From assembly GCA_964652825.1 (NCBI GenBank), contig CAZZCU010000014.1, positions 1 through 64,000 on the forward strand: a stretch of DNA of 64,000 nt, read 5' to 3'. The DNA comes from CAZZCU01 sp964652825 (GTDB taxonomy: Bacteria > Bdellovibrionota_B > Oligoflexia > Oligoflexales > CAZZCU01). A program made the position numbers and the translations under genes. Shown here one piece after another: positions 54,100 to 62,799 of this stretch; position 1 is the stretch's first letter; each line of letters starts with the position of its first letter. The notes below the pieces were generated by a model that saw only the letters and a program-made list of their open reading frames with translations, was not told the origin of the DNA and made no database searches.

Positions 54100-55083
54100 T
54101 TAACGGATTCTCTCCAGCTGCATGGTCAGACCTTCAAAGTGGTCCTGCCAGTAGCGATAAGTGCCAAATTCGGGAAAACCACGCTTGAAAGCCTGGTCAT
54201 CCCAGCGCTTGGCAATCCACGTCGCAAAATTCACCATGCGCAAAGCACGAAGAGTCTCGATCAGACTTAAGGTGTCATGATCAAACGCCCGCATCTGCTC
54301 ATAAGCACCGAGCAAAACCTCGCGCCGGCGATGCCCATCCTCATCGTTGCCCCCGGTCAGCATCCAAATATCCTGCACCGGTGGTGCATGCAGCATGTCA
54401 TCAAAATCGATAAAATAAGGATTGTCGCCATTCCACAAAATATTGCCGACATGACAATCACCATGCGTCAAAATATAGGGCGTGTTTTGCAGGCGCGGCT
54501 CGGCGATAGTTGCGATTTGCGTGCAGATGTCGCGATAACGGCTTACCAATTCTGGTGGCAAAACATCAAGCGTCAATAACTCGGTCAAAGCTCCTCGCAC
54601 AAAAGTATCCGCGTCCAAACGACCGCGATCGACGTGCCGCAGTTTCTCGCCAATATTATGCAAGCGCCCGAGATAACGACCGAGACGCTGCAACTGCGCA
54701 TCGTTAAGTTCCGCTTCGAGCCGACCGGGACGTTTTGGAAACACTGCATAAAAAATCGTCTCGGCGACAAACAAACTTTCACCGGCACTATCGACCAATG
54801 GGCAAACCACCGGTACTTCCGCGGCGACGGCCTCGGCTAAAAACTGATGCTCTGCCGCGATCGTCGCACGCGACCAGCGACCGGGACGATAAAATTTGAT
54901 GACCACATGACTATCGTCTTCGAGCTCGACATCATAAACGCGATTCTCCATCGCGTTCAAAGCCAGAAAGCGACCCGTGCAACGACCACCAAAGCGCTCG
55001 ACGGCCGTAAAAATCACTTCCGGCACAATCGCATTAAAGTTAGCAGGCGCTTGCTCGCTCACGTAGAAAAACTCCAGCTTCAT
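54100..55083 (-). CDS. SrkA/RdoA-like aminoglycoside-phosphotransferase-fold kinase
   Basis: A 327-residue Ser/Thr kinase-like protein of the YihE family. N-terminal ALNAMENRVYDVELED, VVIKFYRPGRW (the Lys), catalytic LTHGDCHVGNILW and PYFIDFDDM (metal-binding DFD), and a C-terminal RWQD-like end (YRYWQDHFEGL). Probably modulates stress-induced death pathways as in E. coli. The ATG at 55083 lies four bases from a perfect inverted repeat. The stop is one base from that of the PilZ gene. Confidence 0.9.
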   Translation of the reverse strand: MKLEFFYVSEQAPANFNAIVPEVIFTAVERFGGRCTGRFLALNAMENRVYDVELEDDSHVVIKFYRPGRWSRATIAAEHQFLAEAVAAEVPVVCPLVDSAGESLFVAETIFYAVFPKRPGRLEAELNDAQLQRLGRYLGRLHNIGEKLRHVDRGRLDADTFVRGALTELLTLDVLPPELVSRYRDICTQIATIAEPRLQNTPYILTHGDCHVGNILWNGDNPYFIDFDDMLHAPPVQDIWMLTGGNDEDGHRRREVLLGAYEQMRAFDHDTLSLIETLRALRMVNFATWIAKRWDDQAFKRGFPEFGTYRYWQDHFEGLTMQLERIR

Positions 55084-55087
55084 AACA

Positions 55088-55124
55088 AAATAAGGGACAG
55101 TCAGGTTATGACTGTCCCTTATTT
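55088..55124 (-). terminator. Perfect 16-bp inverted repeat between ubiB-like and srkA-like genes
   Basis: Arms 55088-55103 and 55109-55124 are perfectly complementary around a five-base loop. On the minus strand the right half ends in TTATTTTG, so it can act as terminator for the UbiB-like gene, whose stop is 37 bases upstream. It also abuts the start codon of the SrkA-like gene and could mask its initiation region. The GGGACAGTC core resembles REP-type hairpins that are mobilised by RAYT transposases in other bacteria. Confidence 0.75.
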
Positions 55125-55161
55125 GTATACTATTAAGCAACCGGATTCCGGCCTTTAATTT

Positions 55162-56586
55162 TTAGCCGAAGATATTGCGCTTCAGTATGCCAGGTAGTTG
55201 TTTGGCCAGTCCAAGCACATCGCCAAGACCCGGTTGCGCCGCCCGCCACAGCACCGGTCCTGCGACCATGGCCAGCGAGACTTTTGGATCGATACCGCGA
55301 GCAAGGCCTTCGATCGTCACCAAACTCTTTGCCATCATCAGCAGGCCAGTTGGTACGGGAATACGCAAGCGATCCGCACTCTTCAAGCATGCTTCGAGAA
55401 TCTGTTGCAAGGTCGGTCGCTCGCCCTTTTCGTCGCCGTCTTTTACCAGCTTGGCGACGCTTTGCAGCTCTTTGCGGATTTTATTGCGATCGGTTTTTTT
55501 ATCGGCGTCTTTGGCCAAATCCTGCAACGCCGTAATCAGACGTTCGAGATCACGCGCCATGACTGCCTTGAGCATCGCCGCGATATGTTTGCGATCGGTT
55601 TCCAGTAATTCGCCCGCCAGTCCCCAATCAAATAATCCCACCGAACCATCATCAAGCAAAATCAAATTACCCGCGTGCGGATCAGCATGGAATAAACCCA
55701 TTTCAAAGATCTGTACCAACAATTCCTGCAACACTCCACGCGCCAGTCGTCGACGCAAACCCTCATCCACTTCCACCGTACCATCCACCAGGTGTCGCAT
55801 CGGCACGCCATGAAAACGCTGCATGGTTAACACGCGATCCGTGGAAAAGTCTTCCCAGACATCGGGAATCCGCAGGGTGTTGTCATTGCGCTCCCGCCAC
55901 AACTCGCGCATCCGCTGAATATTCTCACGTTCGTTCGTCAGTGACATCTCGCGACGAAAACCAGCACTTAGTTCTTTGAGTTCGCGCAGCGCGCGCTTGG
56001 TGACACGCGACAACGCCAACGCCGCACCTGCTGCGAGTAATTTATCCGACGCCGCTAGCGTCGCCTGCAAACGCTCGACAGCATGTGGTTTCAAGACTTT
56101 GATCACCCATTCGCGACCCTCGCTATCCGTTACCGCATGGACCTGCGCCATCGATGCGACACCGAGCGGATGTTTTTCGACACGTAGTTTGCCGCGCCAA
56201 TGCGGGATCTCCACGTCGAGAATATAGGCGACCTGCTCAAAGCTCATCGCCGGCCACTCGCCATACAATCTGGTCAACCGCAAAGTCGCCGCGACCTTTT
56301 GCATGTTCGGCGACAGCCGGCTGAGCCCGATTTGTCCCATTTTGCCGTAAATCGGTCCCAAAGCGTCAAAAAGCTCCAGCGTCGCATCGCCGAGCAAATC
56401 CAAAAATCTGGCTTCGTCAAAAATGCTGTCGATATGCGGGTCCAGTAGCAACGACCGACTGACACGCGCCGGCAGACTGACGGCGGAATACATCAGCATC
56501 GCCCGGCCGACTGCCGCCAGCTCAAGGGGTACACTTAGCCATGACGATTTCTTTTTGCGGGGTTTTGCTGCTTTTTTTTGCGACAT
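55162..56586 (-). CDS. UbiB/AarF (ABC1) family atypical kinase
   Basis: A 474-residue protein from ATG 56586 (AGGTG seven bases upstream). It shows the UbiB signature YGKMGQIGLSR (KxGQ at 82-85), then the ATP-binding and catalytic segments, including FHADPHAGNL and GLFDWGLAG (DFG-like). C-terminal hydrophobic end may be weakly membrane-associated. Family members support isoprenoid-quinone synthesis or lipid homeostasis; given the menaquinone cluster in this window a quinone role fits, but this is inference. Confidence 0.9.
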   Translation of the reverse strand: MSQKKAAKPRKKKSSWLSVPLELAAVGRAMLMYSAVSLPARVSRSLLLDPHIDSIFDEARFLDLLGDATLELFDALGPIYGKMGQIGLSRLSPNMQKVAATLRLTRLYGEWPAMSFEQVAYILDVEIPHWRGKLRVEKHPLGVASMAQVHAVTDSEGREWVIKVLKPHAVERLQATLAASDKLLAAGAALALSRVTKRALRELKELSAGFRREMSLTNERENIQRMRELWRERNDNTLRIPDVWEDFSTDRVLTMQRFHGVPMRHLVDGTVEVDEGLRRRLARGVLQELLVQIFEMGLFHADPHAGNLILLDDGSVGLFDWGLAGELLETDRKHIAAMLKAVMARDLERLITALQDLAKDADKKTDRNKIRKELQSVAKLVKDGDEKGERPTLQQILEACLKSADRLRIPVPTGLLMMAKSLVTIEGLARGIDPKVSLAMVAGPVLWRAAQPGLGDVLGLAKQLPGILKRNIFG

Positions 56587-56625
56587 GCTGATCACCTATG
56601 GGCGGCTCATCGGCCGGTTCATTGT

Positions 56626-56639
56626 ACCCCTATAGGGGT
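56626..56639. promoter_or_regulatory. 14-bp perfect palindrome in a divergent promoter
   Basis: ACCCCTATAGGGGT stands 40 bases upstream of the UbiB-like start and 122 bases upstream of the AMP nucleosidase start. Perfect symmetry at a divergent promoter suggests an operator for a dimeric regulator. Confidence 0.4.
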
Positions 56640-56760
56640 GTCAGGTGGGCAAAGCCCCAAGATAATTTACTATCGCGAATGATCTCATGATCTTATATGT
56701 TATTCCTTGCTCCCCCAATCGACCCCAAAGGTCACTTTGCTGAAACGAGACGGAAGGTTT

Positions 56761-57534
56761 ATGCGAACCAAACGCGAAATTGTCGAAAACTGGTTACCCC
56801 GTTATACCGGGATGCCATTATCAGAGTTCGGCGAGTATGTATTACTCACGAATTTCCCCAATTATCTGAAAAAATTTTCTGATCGCTTCCAGGCGCCTAT
56901 TCGCGGACTTGATCGCACCATGCAGGCCTGCACGAACAAAGACGGCCTAACGCTGATCAACTTTGGCATGGGCTCGGCCAATGCGGCAACGATCATGGAT
57001 TTATTACAGGCGGTGATGCCACGCGGCGTGCTGTTTCTTGGTAAATGCGGTGGGCTCAAAAGCTCAACCGAGCTCGGGCATTTTATTTTGCCGATGGCGG
57101 CGATCCGCGGCGAAGGTACCTCCGACGACTACCTGCCGCGCGAAGTCCCGGCGATGCCGTCGTTTAAGCTGCACAAATTTGTCTCCGAAAAAATTCTTGA
57201 ATCGGGTATGGATTATCGTACCGGCGTTGTTTACACGACCAATCGCCGCGTTTGGGAACACGACGCCAACTTCAAGGCGCGCCTGCGCAAGCTACGTGTC
57301 ATCGGCATCGACATGGAAACGGCAACACTGTTTGTCGTCGGTCTGGCCAACGAAATTTCGCGTGGCGCGTTGTTGTTAGTTTCCGATACTCCTTACACGC
57401 CAGAAGGTGTCAAGACCGACGCCAGTGATCGCAAGGTGACGGAAAAGTATCTGGATTTGCATCTTGATATCGGCATCAAGGCAATGACCGAGATCGGCGC
57501 CAAGGGTGAACGGATTAAACACTTTAGATACTAG
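56761..57534 (+). CDS. amn: AMP nucleosidase, short form
   Basis: A 257-residue purine nucleosidase that cleaves AMP to adenine and ribose 5-phosphate. ATG 56761 follows GGAAGG; an earlier in-frame start at 56707 was rejected. The phosphorylase-superfamily fold is clear: NFGMGSANAATIMDLL, GVLFLGKCGGLKSS, IGIDMETATLFVVG and LVSDTPYTPEGVKT. The length matches stand-alone AMN proteins (~255) rather than the ~480-aa E. coli enzyme. yebC follows 18 bases later. Confidence 0.92.
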   Translation: MRTKREIVENWLPRYTGMPLSEFGEYVLLTNFPNYLKKFSDRFQAPIRGLDRTMQACTNKDGLTLINFGMGSANAATIMDLLQAVMPRGVLFLGKCGGLKSSTELGHFILPMAAIRGEGTSDDYLPREVPAMPSFKLHKFVSEKILESGMDYRTGVVYTTNRRVWEHDANFKARLRKLRVIGIDMETATLFVVGLANEISRGALLLVSDTPYTPEGVKTDASDRKVTEKYLDLHLDIGIKAMTEIGAKGERIKHFRY

Positions 57535-57552
57535 GCATTAAGGTAAGTAGGT

Positions 57553-58278
57553 ATGGCTGGCCATAGTAAATGGAAAAACATTCAAGCGCGCAAAGGCTCC
57601 CAGGATAAAAAGCGCGGCAAGATTTTCACCAAAATCGCCACTGAGATCACCGTCGCGGCGCGTCTGCACGGCGGCGACCCCGACAGCAATCCGCGACTGC
57701 GCACGGCTTTGCTAAAAGCCCGTGGCGCCAACATGCCCAAAGATAATATCGAACGCGCTATTAAAAAAGGTACCGGCAATCTTGATGGCGCCAACTATGT
57801 TGAGAAGACTTATGAAGGCTATGGTCCAGGTGGCGTGGCGATCATCTGTGAATGTCTGACCGACAATGTCAACCGCACGGTCAGCGAAGTCCGCCTGGCG
57901 TTTACCCGCTGCGGCGGCAATCTCGGCACGGACGGCTCGGTCAGCTGGATGTTTCATAAGCGCGGGCAAATCGTTTACAACCGCACCAAAGTCAAAGACC
58001 TGGATCAGTTAATGGAAGCAGCCATCGAACACGGCGCCGATGATGTCAAAGACGATGAGGACATGGTCGAGATTATTTGCGAACCCACGCAGTTCGCGGC
58101 GCTAAAAGACGCTCTCGATAAACTGGGCGTCGAGCCGGAGGTGGCTGAGTTGACGCGCATTCCTGAGAACTACACGACTGTCGGCGCTGATCAGAGCGAA
58201 ACAGTTACCAAGCTGGTTGATATGCTCGAAGACAGCGACGATGTCCAAAATGTCTACCATAACGCCGAACTACTATGA
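57553..58278 (+). CDS. yebC: YebC/PmpR/TACO1-family protein
   Basis: A 241-residue protein with the conserved start MAGHSKWKNIQARKG, KRGKIFTKIATEI, NLGTDGSVSWMF and the C-terminal MLEDSDDVQNVYHNAEL. Members are DNA-binding regulators or, as shown for some, relieve ribosome stalling at proline-rich stretches. Likely cotranscribed with amn and the next gene (12-base gap). Confidence 0.96.
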   Translation: MAGHSKWKNIQARKGSQDKKRGKIFTKIATEITVAARLHGGDPDSNPRLRTALLKARGANMPKDNIERAIKKGTGNLDGANYVEKTYEGYGPGGVAIICECLTDNVNRTVSEVRLAFTRCGGNLGTDGSVSWMFHKRGQIVYNRTKVKDLDQLMEAAIEHGADDVKDDEDMVEIICEPTQFAALKDALDKLGVEPEVAELTRIPENYTTVGADQSETVTKLVDMLEDSDDVQNVYHNAELL

Positions 58279-58290
58279 TAAGGTTGCGGC

Positions 58291-59205
58291 ATGCAGATAC
58301 AGTTTATCCCTATTCTCGGCTATCTTTTGGCGTTTGCGCTCGGTGTGTTTGCCTATATTGCCTGGCGCCGCTCGCAAAGCCTGCATGATTTATTGGTTGA
58401 AGCGGCAAATCGCTTTGAGTTGTCGCGGCGTCACGTGCAGCAACTGGAAGTCAACAATCATAAATTAAGCGAGAAGATGACGCAGGCGCGCGATTCAGCC
58501 CACAAAAACGCGCAGGCCATTGAGGAACAACGCCAGCGTCACCTGCAAGCCATTCAGCAACTCGAAGACAAGCTTGCCGATATCAGCGGCACGCATGGCA
58601 AATGCGAATCACGCCTGGATAATTATCAGCAGCAGATCAGCGCACTGACCGAACAGTTGAGTCAGGCGGATCACGAGCGCAAGAATTTGCGTACGCAACT
58701 TAAGGATTCTGACCAGCGTCGCGATAAAAAACTCCAGGACATACGAGCACCGCTGGAAACACGCTTGGAGGAATGGAAGAACAAATTCCATACCGCGGAA
58801 AAAGAACGCCAGCATGCCATTGATGAACTACGCAAAACCAAAGCCAGCGCGCACGTCGCTAATCCTGATGAAGTGCGCGAGTTGAAACGCCGACTGGCCC
58901 ACGCCGAGCATCTGTACACCAGCATGAAGGGCTTGCGTGAAATGGCGGATGAACGCAACCAGAACTGGGAACGAGCACTCGGCTTGCTTGCCGGCTGGGT
59001 ATTGCAAAAACACGGTGCCGATCCGCGCGTGTTAAAACCTACCAATAATAATATCGGTCAGATGGTGGGTGCTGCTTTGGAAAAAATCAACGCTACCCTT
59101 GTCGATGACGACAAAGACGAAGACAAAGATAACGGACACCTACAGCATGACAACCTGGAACGAACTGCGTCCGCAGCTAACCGAGCGACGTCAACAACGT
59201 CTTGA
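58291..59205 (+). CDS. Membrane-anchored coiled-coil protein
   Basis: A 304-residue protein with one N-terminal membrane helix (about 5-25, ILGYLLAFALGVFAYIAW), then a long coiled coil (about 30-235) rich in Gln, Glu, Lys and Arg, a short globular piece (LGLLAGWVLQKHG) and an acidic tail (DDDKDEDKD). The topology suggests a scaffold facing the cytoplasm. Similar layouts occur in RmuC-like and division-associated proteins, but no motif ties it to them. Its last 59 bases overlap trmH. Confidence 0.68.
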   Translation: MQIQFIPILGYLLAFALGVFAYIAWRRSQSLHDLLVEAANRFELSRRHVQQLEVNNHKLSEKMTQARDSAHKNAQAIEEQRQRHLQAIQQLEDKLADISGTHGKCESRLDNYQQQISALTEQLSQADHERKNLRTQLKDSDQRRDKKLQDIRAPLETRLEEWKNKFHTAEKERQHAIDELRKTKASAHVANPDEVRELKRRLAHAEHLYTSMKGLREMADERNQNWERALGLLAGWVLQKHGADPRVLKPTNNNIGQMVGAALEKINATLVDDDKDEDKDNGHLQHDNLERTASAANRATSTTS

Positions 59206-59752
59206 AGAAGCTGCCCGTAAGCGCACCGAACACTTACGTCTAGTCATTCAGGATATTCATCATCCTCACAACGTCTCGGCCTGCATGCGTTCGGCGGAGG
59301 CTTTCGGCGTACTGAATGTCGACGTCGTGACCATGCGCGAAAAGTTCAATCCCAGCACGGTTACCAAAGGCTCGGCCACTTGGTTACGGTTAACGCGTTT
59401 CGCGGACGTGGATACGTGCGCCGCGCATCTGAAGGCGGCGGGCTACCGATTGGCCGCCGGATTCCCCGATCAGGATGCCACGCCGCTGGATCAGATCGAT
59501 ATCAGCACGCCTTTGGCCGTGGTGTTTGCAAATGAACGCGACGGCGCCGATCCCGGCTGGCTACCGCATCTGGATGTGCGTTTTACCATTCCCATGGTCG
59601 GCTTGGTGGAAAGCCTGAATATTTCCGTAAGTTGCGCCATTACACTGTATACATTACGCCAGGCATTACATCGACAACTGGGCCAACGTGCCTATTTAAG
59701 CGACGCGGCGGTGCTGACGCTGCTCGACGAATGGGCCGCGAAAACTGGCTGA
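59147..59752 (+). CDS. trmH: tRNA (guanosine-2'-O-)-methyltransferase TrmH-like
   Basis: A 201-residue SPOUT methyltransferase. Motif 1 HHPHNVSACMRSAEAFG, motif 2 LAVVFANERDGADP and motif 3 IPMVGLVESLNISVSCAI are all present, as in TrmH, which methylates G18. The start ATG 59147 lies within the preceding gene, so translation is probably coupled. Earlier in-frame starts would not add family sequence. Confidence 0.93.
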   Translation: MTTWNELRPQLTERRQQRLEEAARKRTEHLRLVIQDIHHPHNVSACMRSAEAFGVLNVDVVTMREKFNPSTVTKGSATWLRLTRFADVDTCAAHLKAAGYRLAAGFPDQDATPLDQIDISTPLAVVFANERDGADPGWLPHLDVRFTIPMVGLVESLNISVSCAITLYTLRQALHRQLGQRAYLSDAAVLTLLDEWAAKTG

Positions 59753-59870
59753 TCAGCCCATAAAACACATACCTAAATTTCCTTAAACCCATTGACAGAC
59801 AAGGGTTACAAGACTTATATTCTGCGCTCACTTATTAGCATTTCATTCCCATTTTAAAAGGTCTTATCAC

Positions 59871-60245
59871 ATGAAAACTTTGTTCTTAAGCGCTGCGCTC
59901 TTGGTTTCGTTTTCCTGGTCCACCCAAAGCTTAGCGGCATCCGTTGAAGACGCTCGCCTCAATGCCAGTGGTGATATCGAAGTGGATGTTATCTACGGCG
60001 GCGGCTGCAAAGAACATACGTTCAAGCTGCAAGTCACCCATTGTCTGGAAAGCATGCCGGTTCGCTGTCCAGTGCAGCTGATTGACTTAACTGAAGGCGA
60101 TTTCTGCGAAGCTCTGATCAGCAGGACAGTGACTTTCAAACTCAGCGACTACGGTTTTGATGAAGATTACTTTTCTGGCGCGACGCTGATCATCAGCGGC
60201 AACGATGACAGCACGGCGACAGTCGTTTTGCCCTTAAAAAATTAA
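59871..60245 (+). CDS. Secreted small protein of unknown function
   Basis: A 124-residue protein with a signal peptide (about 1-22, TQSLAA) and a beta-rich mature part with four Cys (GGGCKEH, THCLES, VRCPVQ, DFCEAL) that could form two disulfides. The strand pattern (RTVTFKLSDYG, TLIISGND, TATVVLPL) suggests a small beta-sandwich. AAAGG lies upstream of the ATG. No family recognised. Confidence 0.7.
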   Translation: MKTLFLSAALLVSFSWSTQSLAASVEDARLNASGDIEVDVIYGGGCKEHTFKLQVTHCLESMPVRCPVQLIDLTEGDFCEALISRTVTFKLSDYGFDEDYFSGATLIISGNDDSTATVVLPLKN

Positions 60246-60352
60246 TATTATTGTTAGTCGTGGTGGCGGCGTCTTGTACGCCGTTGCCAGATCCCGCGGT
60301 GTCCGCTCCCGACCCCATGCTCGCCCTTTCCTCTTCCGACATCCTCTGTTAA
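60209..60352 (+). other. Lipoprotein-like short frame without a normal start
   Basis: After an in-frame stop at 60206 the frame runs to TAA 60350-60352 and reads RFALKKLILLLVVVAASCTPLP at its start (in part), which looks exactly like a lipoprotein signal with lipobox VVAASC. The only canonical start is TTG 60251, too late to give the charged N-terminus. It is either a tiny lipoprotein with a non-standard start or the remnant front of one. Confidence 0.25.
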
Positions 60353-60403
60353 AGTCGATTTTCGCACCACCCAAGCGCGTTGTTGGTCTTTACGGAGCCG
60401 GAA

Positions 60404-61156
60404 TTGCTGAGAATTTTTCTTTTTCTGATTGCTTGCCTACTGGTTGCCTGTACCAGCAAAGTGCCGCACATAGAATATGGTCTGCAACCAGACCAGGCAA
60501 GCTATGTGCCAGCACGCATTGCCGTTGCTCCCTGTCAAAATTGGCCTGACGGCGCGCGCTATAAAAATCTGCCAGCCTCCAATGCCAGCACTGATGATAT
60601 GCGCCAGATTTGCGAACATTTGGACAAATTTATCGTCCAGGGTTTTGAAAACCAACCATTCATGCGTGGTTTTTCGCCGCGCAATTTATTGCGCCTGTTG
60701 CAGGCCGCCAACCAACCTCGGCTTCTCGGCGAGCTACCGGCGCGCTGGGAGACACGCGAAGACGACTGCCAGGACTGCGCGAATGCAGCGGCTTTTTATC
60801 GACTCTCAATCGAAAAACGCCCGGAATGGCGTCTGTGGCTTAACAATCTCAGCAAGTCCGCACGCAACGCCGACGCCGTCTTGCTACCGTTCGTACTGTA
60901 CAGTTATCTCGATAATCGCAACGACCGCGGCTTGTTTCTGGCGCGACGTGCCGCCGGTGTGACTTTGTTGTTGGTTGACACCAATTATGGTCATCTGTTG
61001 TGGGCCGGCGGCCGCCGCGCCGAAGTCGTACAGCAACGTTTAATTGATAGTCCCGTCGACCGCGAGATCATCGCACCTGGCAACGAAAAATTATTTGAAC
61101 GACTGTTGATCGAAGATTTACTCAAGGATTTCCCCGGTCGGCAGGTATACCGTTAA
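60404..61156 (+). CDS. Putative lipoprotein of unknown function
   Basis: A 250-residue protein. TTG 60404 is the chosen start because GGAG lies six bases upstream; TTG 60380 and 60383 are alternatives. The lipobox is LLVAC near residue 16. The mature part contains a CxxC (DDCQDC) and an alpha/beta pattern with a segment LLPFVLYSYLDNRNDRGLFLARR and VTLLLVDTNYGHLLWAGGR, resembling the strand layout of proteins that report envelope components, but I recognise no family. Confidence 0.68.
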   Translation: MLRIFLFLIACLLVACTSKVPHIEYGLQPDQASYVPARIAVAPCQNWPDGARYKNLPASNASTDDMRQICEHLDKFIVQGFENQPFMRGFSPRNLLRLLQAANQPRLLGELPARWETREDDCQDCANAAAFYRLSIEKRPEWRLWLNNLSKSARNADAVLLPFVLYSYLDNRNDRGLFLARRAAGVTLLLVDTNYGHLLWAGGRRAEVVQQRLIDSPVDREIIAPGNEKLFERLLIEDLLKDFPGRQVYR

Positions 61157-61191
61157 ACATTCATAGAAACGCAGCATGAAACGAGTCAACC

Positions 61192-62799
61192 ATGACCCAA
61201 CATCCTAGCTCTAACCCCAGCAACCACGAGAATGAAGCTTTTCAGCGTCTGGCGCAACGTCGTCAAGCGGCCGACGAAGGCGGCGGCGCTGATCGAGCCG
61301 CAGCGCAACACAAACGTGGCAAGATGACTGCACGCGAACGCGTTCACGCATTATTGGATGAAGGTTCTTTTGTCGAGCTGGATGCATTCGCGTTACACGA
61401 TTGCCCGCATTTTGGCATGAACGAGAAGAAAGTGCCGGGAGATGGTGTCATTACCGGCTTTGGTACCGTTCACGGTCGTCTGATTTATTTATTCTCGCAG
61501 GACTTCTCGGTTTTTGGCGGCAGTCTTAGCTCAACTTATGCCAAAAAAATCTGCAAGGTCATGGATCTGGCGCAGAAAAACGGCGCGCCGCTGATCGGCT
61601 TGAATGACTCCGGCGGCGCGCGCATTCAAGAAGGCGTCGCGAGTCTGGCCGGCTACGCGGATATTTTTTATCGCAACACTCGCGCCAGTGGTGTAATCCC
61701 GCAGATTTCGCTGATTTTGGGACCATGCGCGGGCGGTGCCGTGTATTCACCGGCGATTACTGATTTTGTTCTGATGGTGGATCAAACCAGTCACATGTTC
61801 ATCACCGGCCCTGACGTCATCAAAACAGTGACCGGCGAACAAATCAGTTTTGAAGATCTCGGCGGCACACAAACGCACACCGGCATCAGCGGCGTCGCTG
61901 ACTTGCGTCTGGCCTCGGAAGCCGATGCGATCGCCACGACCAAGACGCTGCTGTCCTATCTGCCGTCAAATAACATCGACGCGGCACCAGCGGGTGCGAC
62001 ACCGGAAAGCAGCAGCGACGCCGGCGTACAAACTGAGTTGACGGCCATGGCTAACAAGCTGATGCATATCATCCCCGATAATCCCAATCATCCCTACGAT
62101 GCCGGCGAGATTATTCGTAACGTCGTCGATCCAGGAACATTTTTTGAGATTAAACCGGAGTATGCGCAAAACATCTTGATCGGGCTGGCGCGACTTGGTG
62201 GTCAGACGATCGGCGTCATCGCTAATAACCCGAATCATCTGGCCGGTGTTCTCGACATTAACAGTTCGATCAAAGGCGCTCGTTTCATTCGTTTCTGCGA
62301 CGCCTTCAATATTCCGTTGCTGACTTTCGTCGACGTCCCGGGTTTTCTGCCCGGCTCTGATCAAGAACGCGGCGGCATCATCCGTCACGGCGCCAAACTC
62401 CTCTATGCTTATAGCGAAGCCACCGTACCCAAGCTGACGGTAGTCACCCGCAAAGCATACGGCGGCGCTTATTGTGTCATGTCGTCAAAACACGTCGGTG
62501 CCGATCTCAATCTCGCTTGGCCCCAAGCCGAAATCGCGGTGATGGGTGCAAGCGGTGCCTGCAACATTATTTTCAAAGGCGAAATCAGCAACGCCAAAAA
62601 CCCAGAAGCAAAACGCGCCGAACTCACCGCCACCTACGCGGAAAAATTCGCAACCCCTTATGAGGCAGCCGAGCGCGGCTACATCGATGCCGTCATCTAT
62701 CCCAATGAAACACGCGCCTATCTGTTAAAAGGCTTAACAGCATGCCAGGCAAAACGCGATCTGGGTCCGCAACGCAAGCATGGAAACATACCGCTATGA
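61192..62799 (+). CDS. pccB: Acyl-CoA carboxylase beta (carboxyltransferase) subunit
   Basis: A 535-residue biotin-dependent carboxyltransferase, of propionyl-CoA carboxylase type. Key parts: LNDSGGARIQEGVASLAGYADIF in two segments, LGPCAGGAVYSPAITDF, FITGPDVIKTVTGE, DVPGFLPGSDQE with the second oxyanion region, and RKAYGGAYCVMSSK. No zinc finger, unlike AccD. The length is typical (510-540). Substrate (propionyl- or other acyl-CoA) is not fixed by sequence. The stop overlaps the next start as ATGA. Confidence 0.92.
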   Translation: MTQHPSSNPSNHENEAFQRLAQRRQAADEGGGADRAAAQHKRGKMTARERVHALLDEGSFVELDAFALHDCPHFGMNEKKVPGDGVITGFGTVHGRLIYLFSQDFSVFGGSLSSTYAKKICKVMDLAQKNGAPLIGLNDSGGARIQEGVASLAGYADIFYRNTRASGVIPQISLILGPCAGGAVYSPAITDFVLMVDQTSHMFITGPDVIKTVTGEQISFEDLGGTQTHTGISGVADLRLASEADAIATTKTLLSYLPSNNIDAAPAGATPESSSDAGVQTELTAMANKLMHIIPDNPNHPYDAGEIIRNVVDPGTFFEIKPEYAQNILIGLARLGGQTIGVIANNPNHLAGVLDINSSIKGARFIRFCDAFNIPLLTFVDVPGFLPGSDQERGGIIRHGAKLLYAYSEATVPKLTVVTRKAYGGAYCVMSSKHVGADLNLAWPQAEIAVMGASGACNIIFKGEISNAKNPEAKRAELTATYAEKFATPYEAAERGYIDAVIYPNETRAYLLKGLTACQAKRDLGPQRKHGNIPL

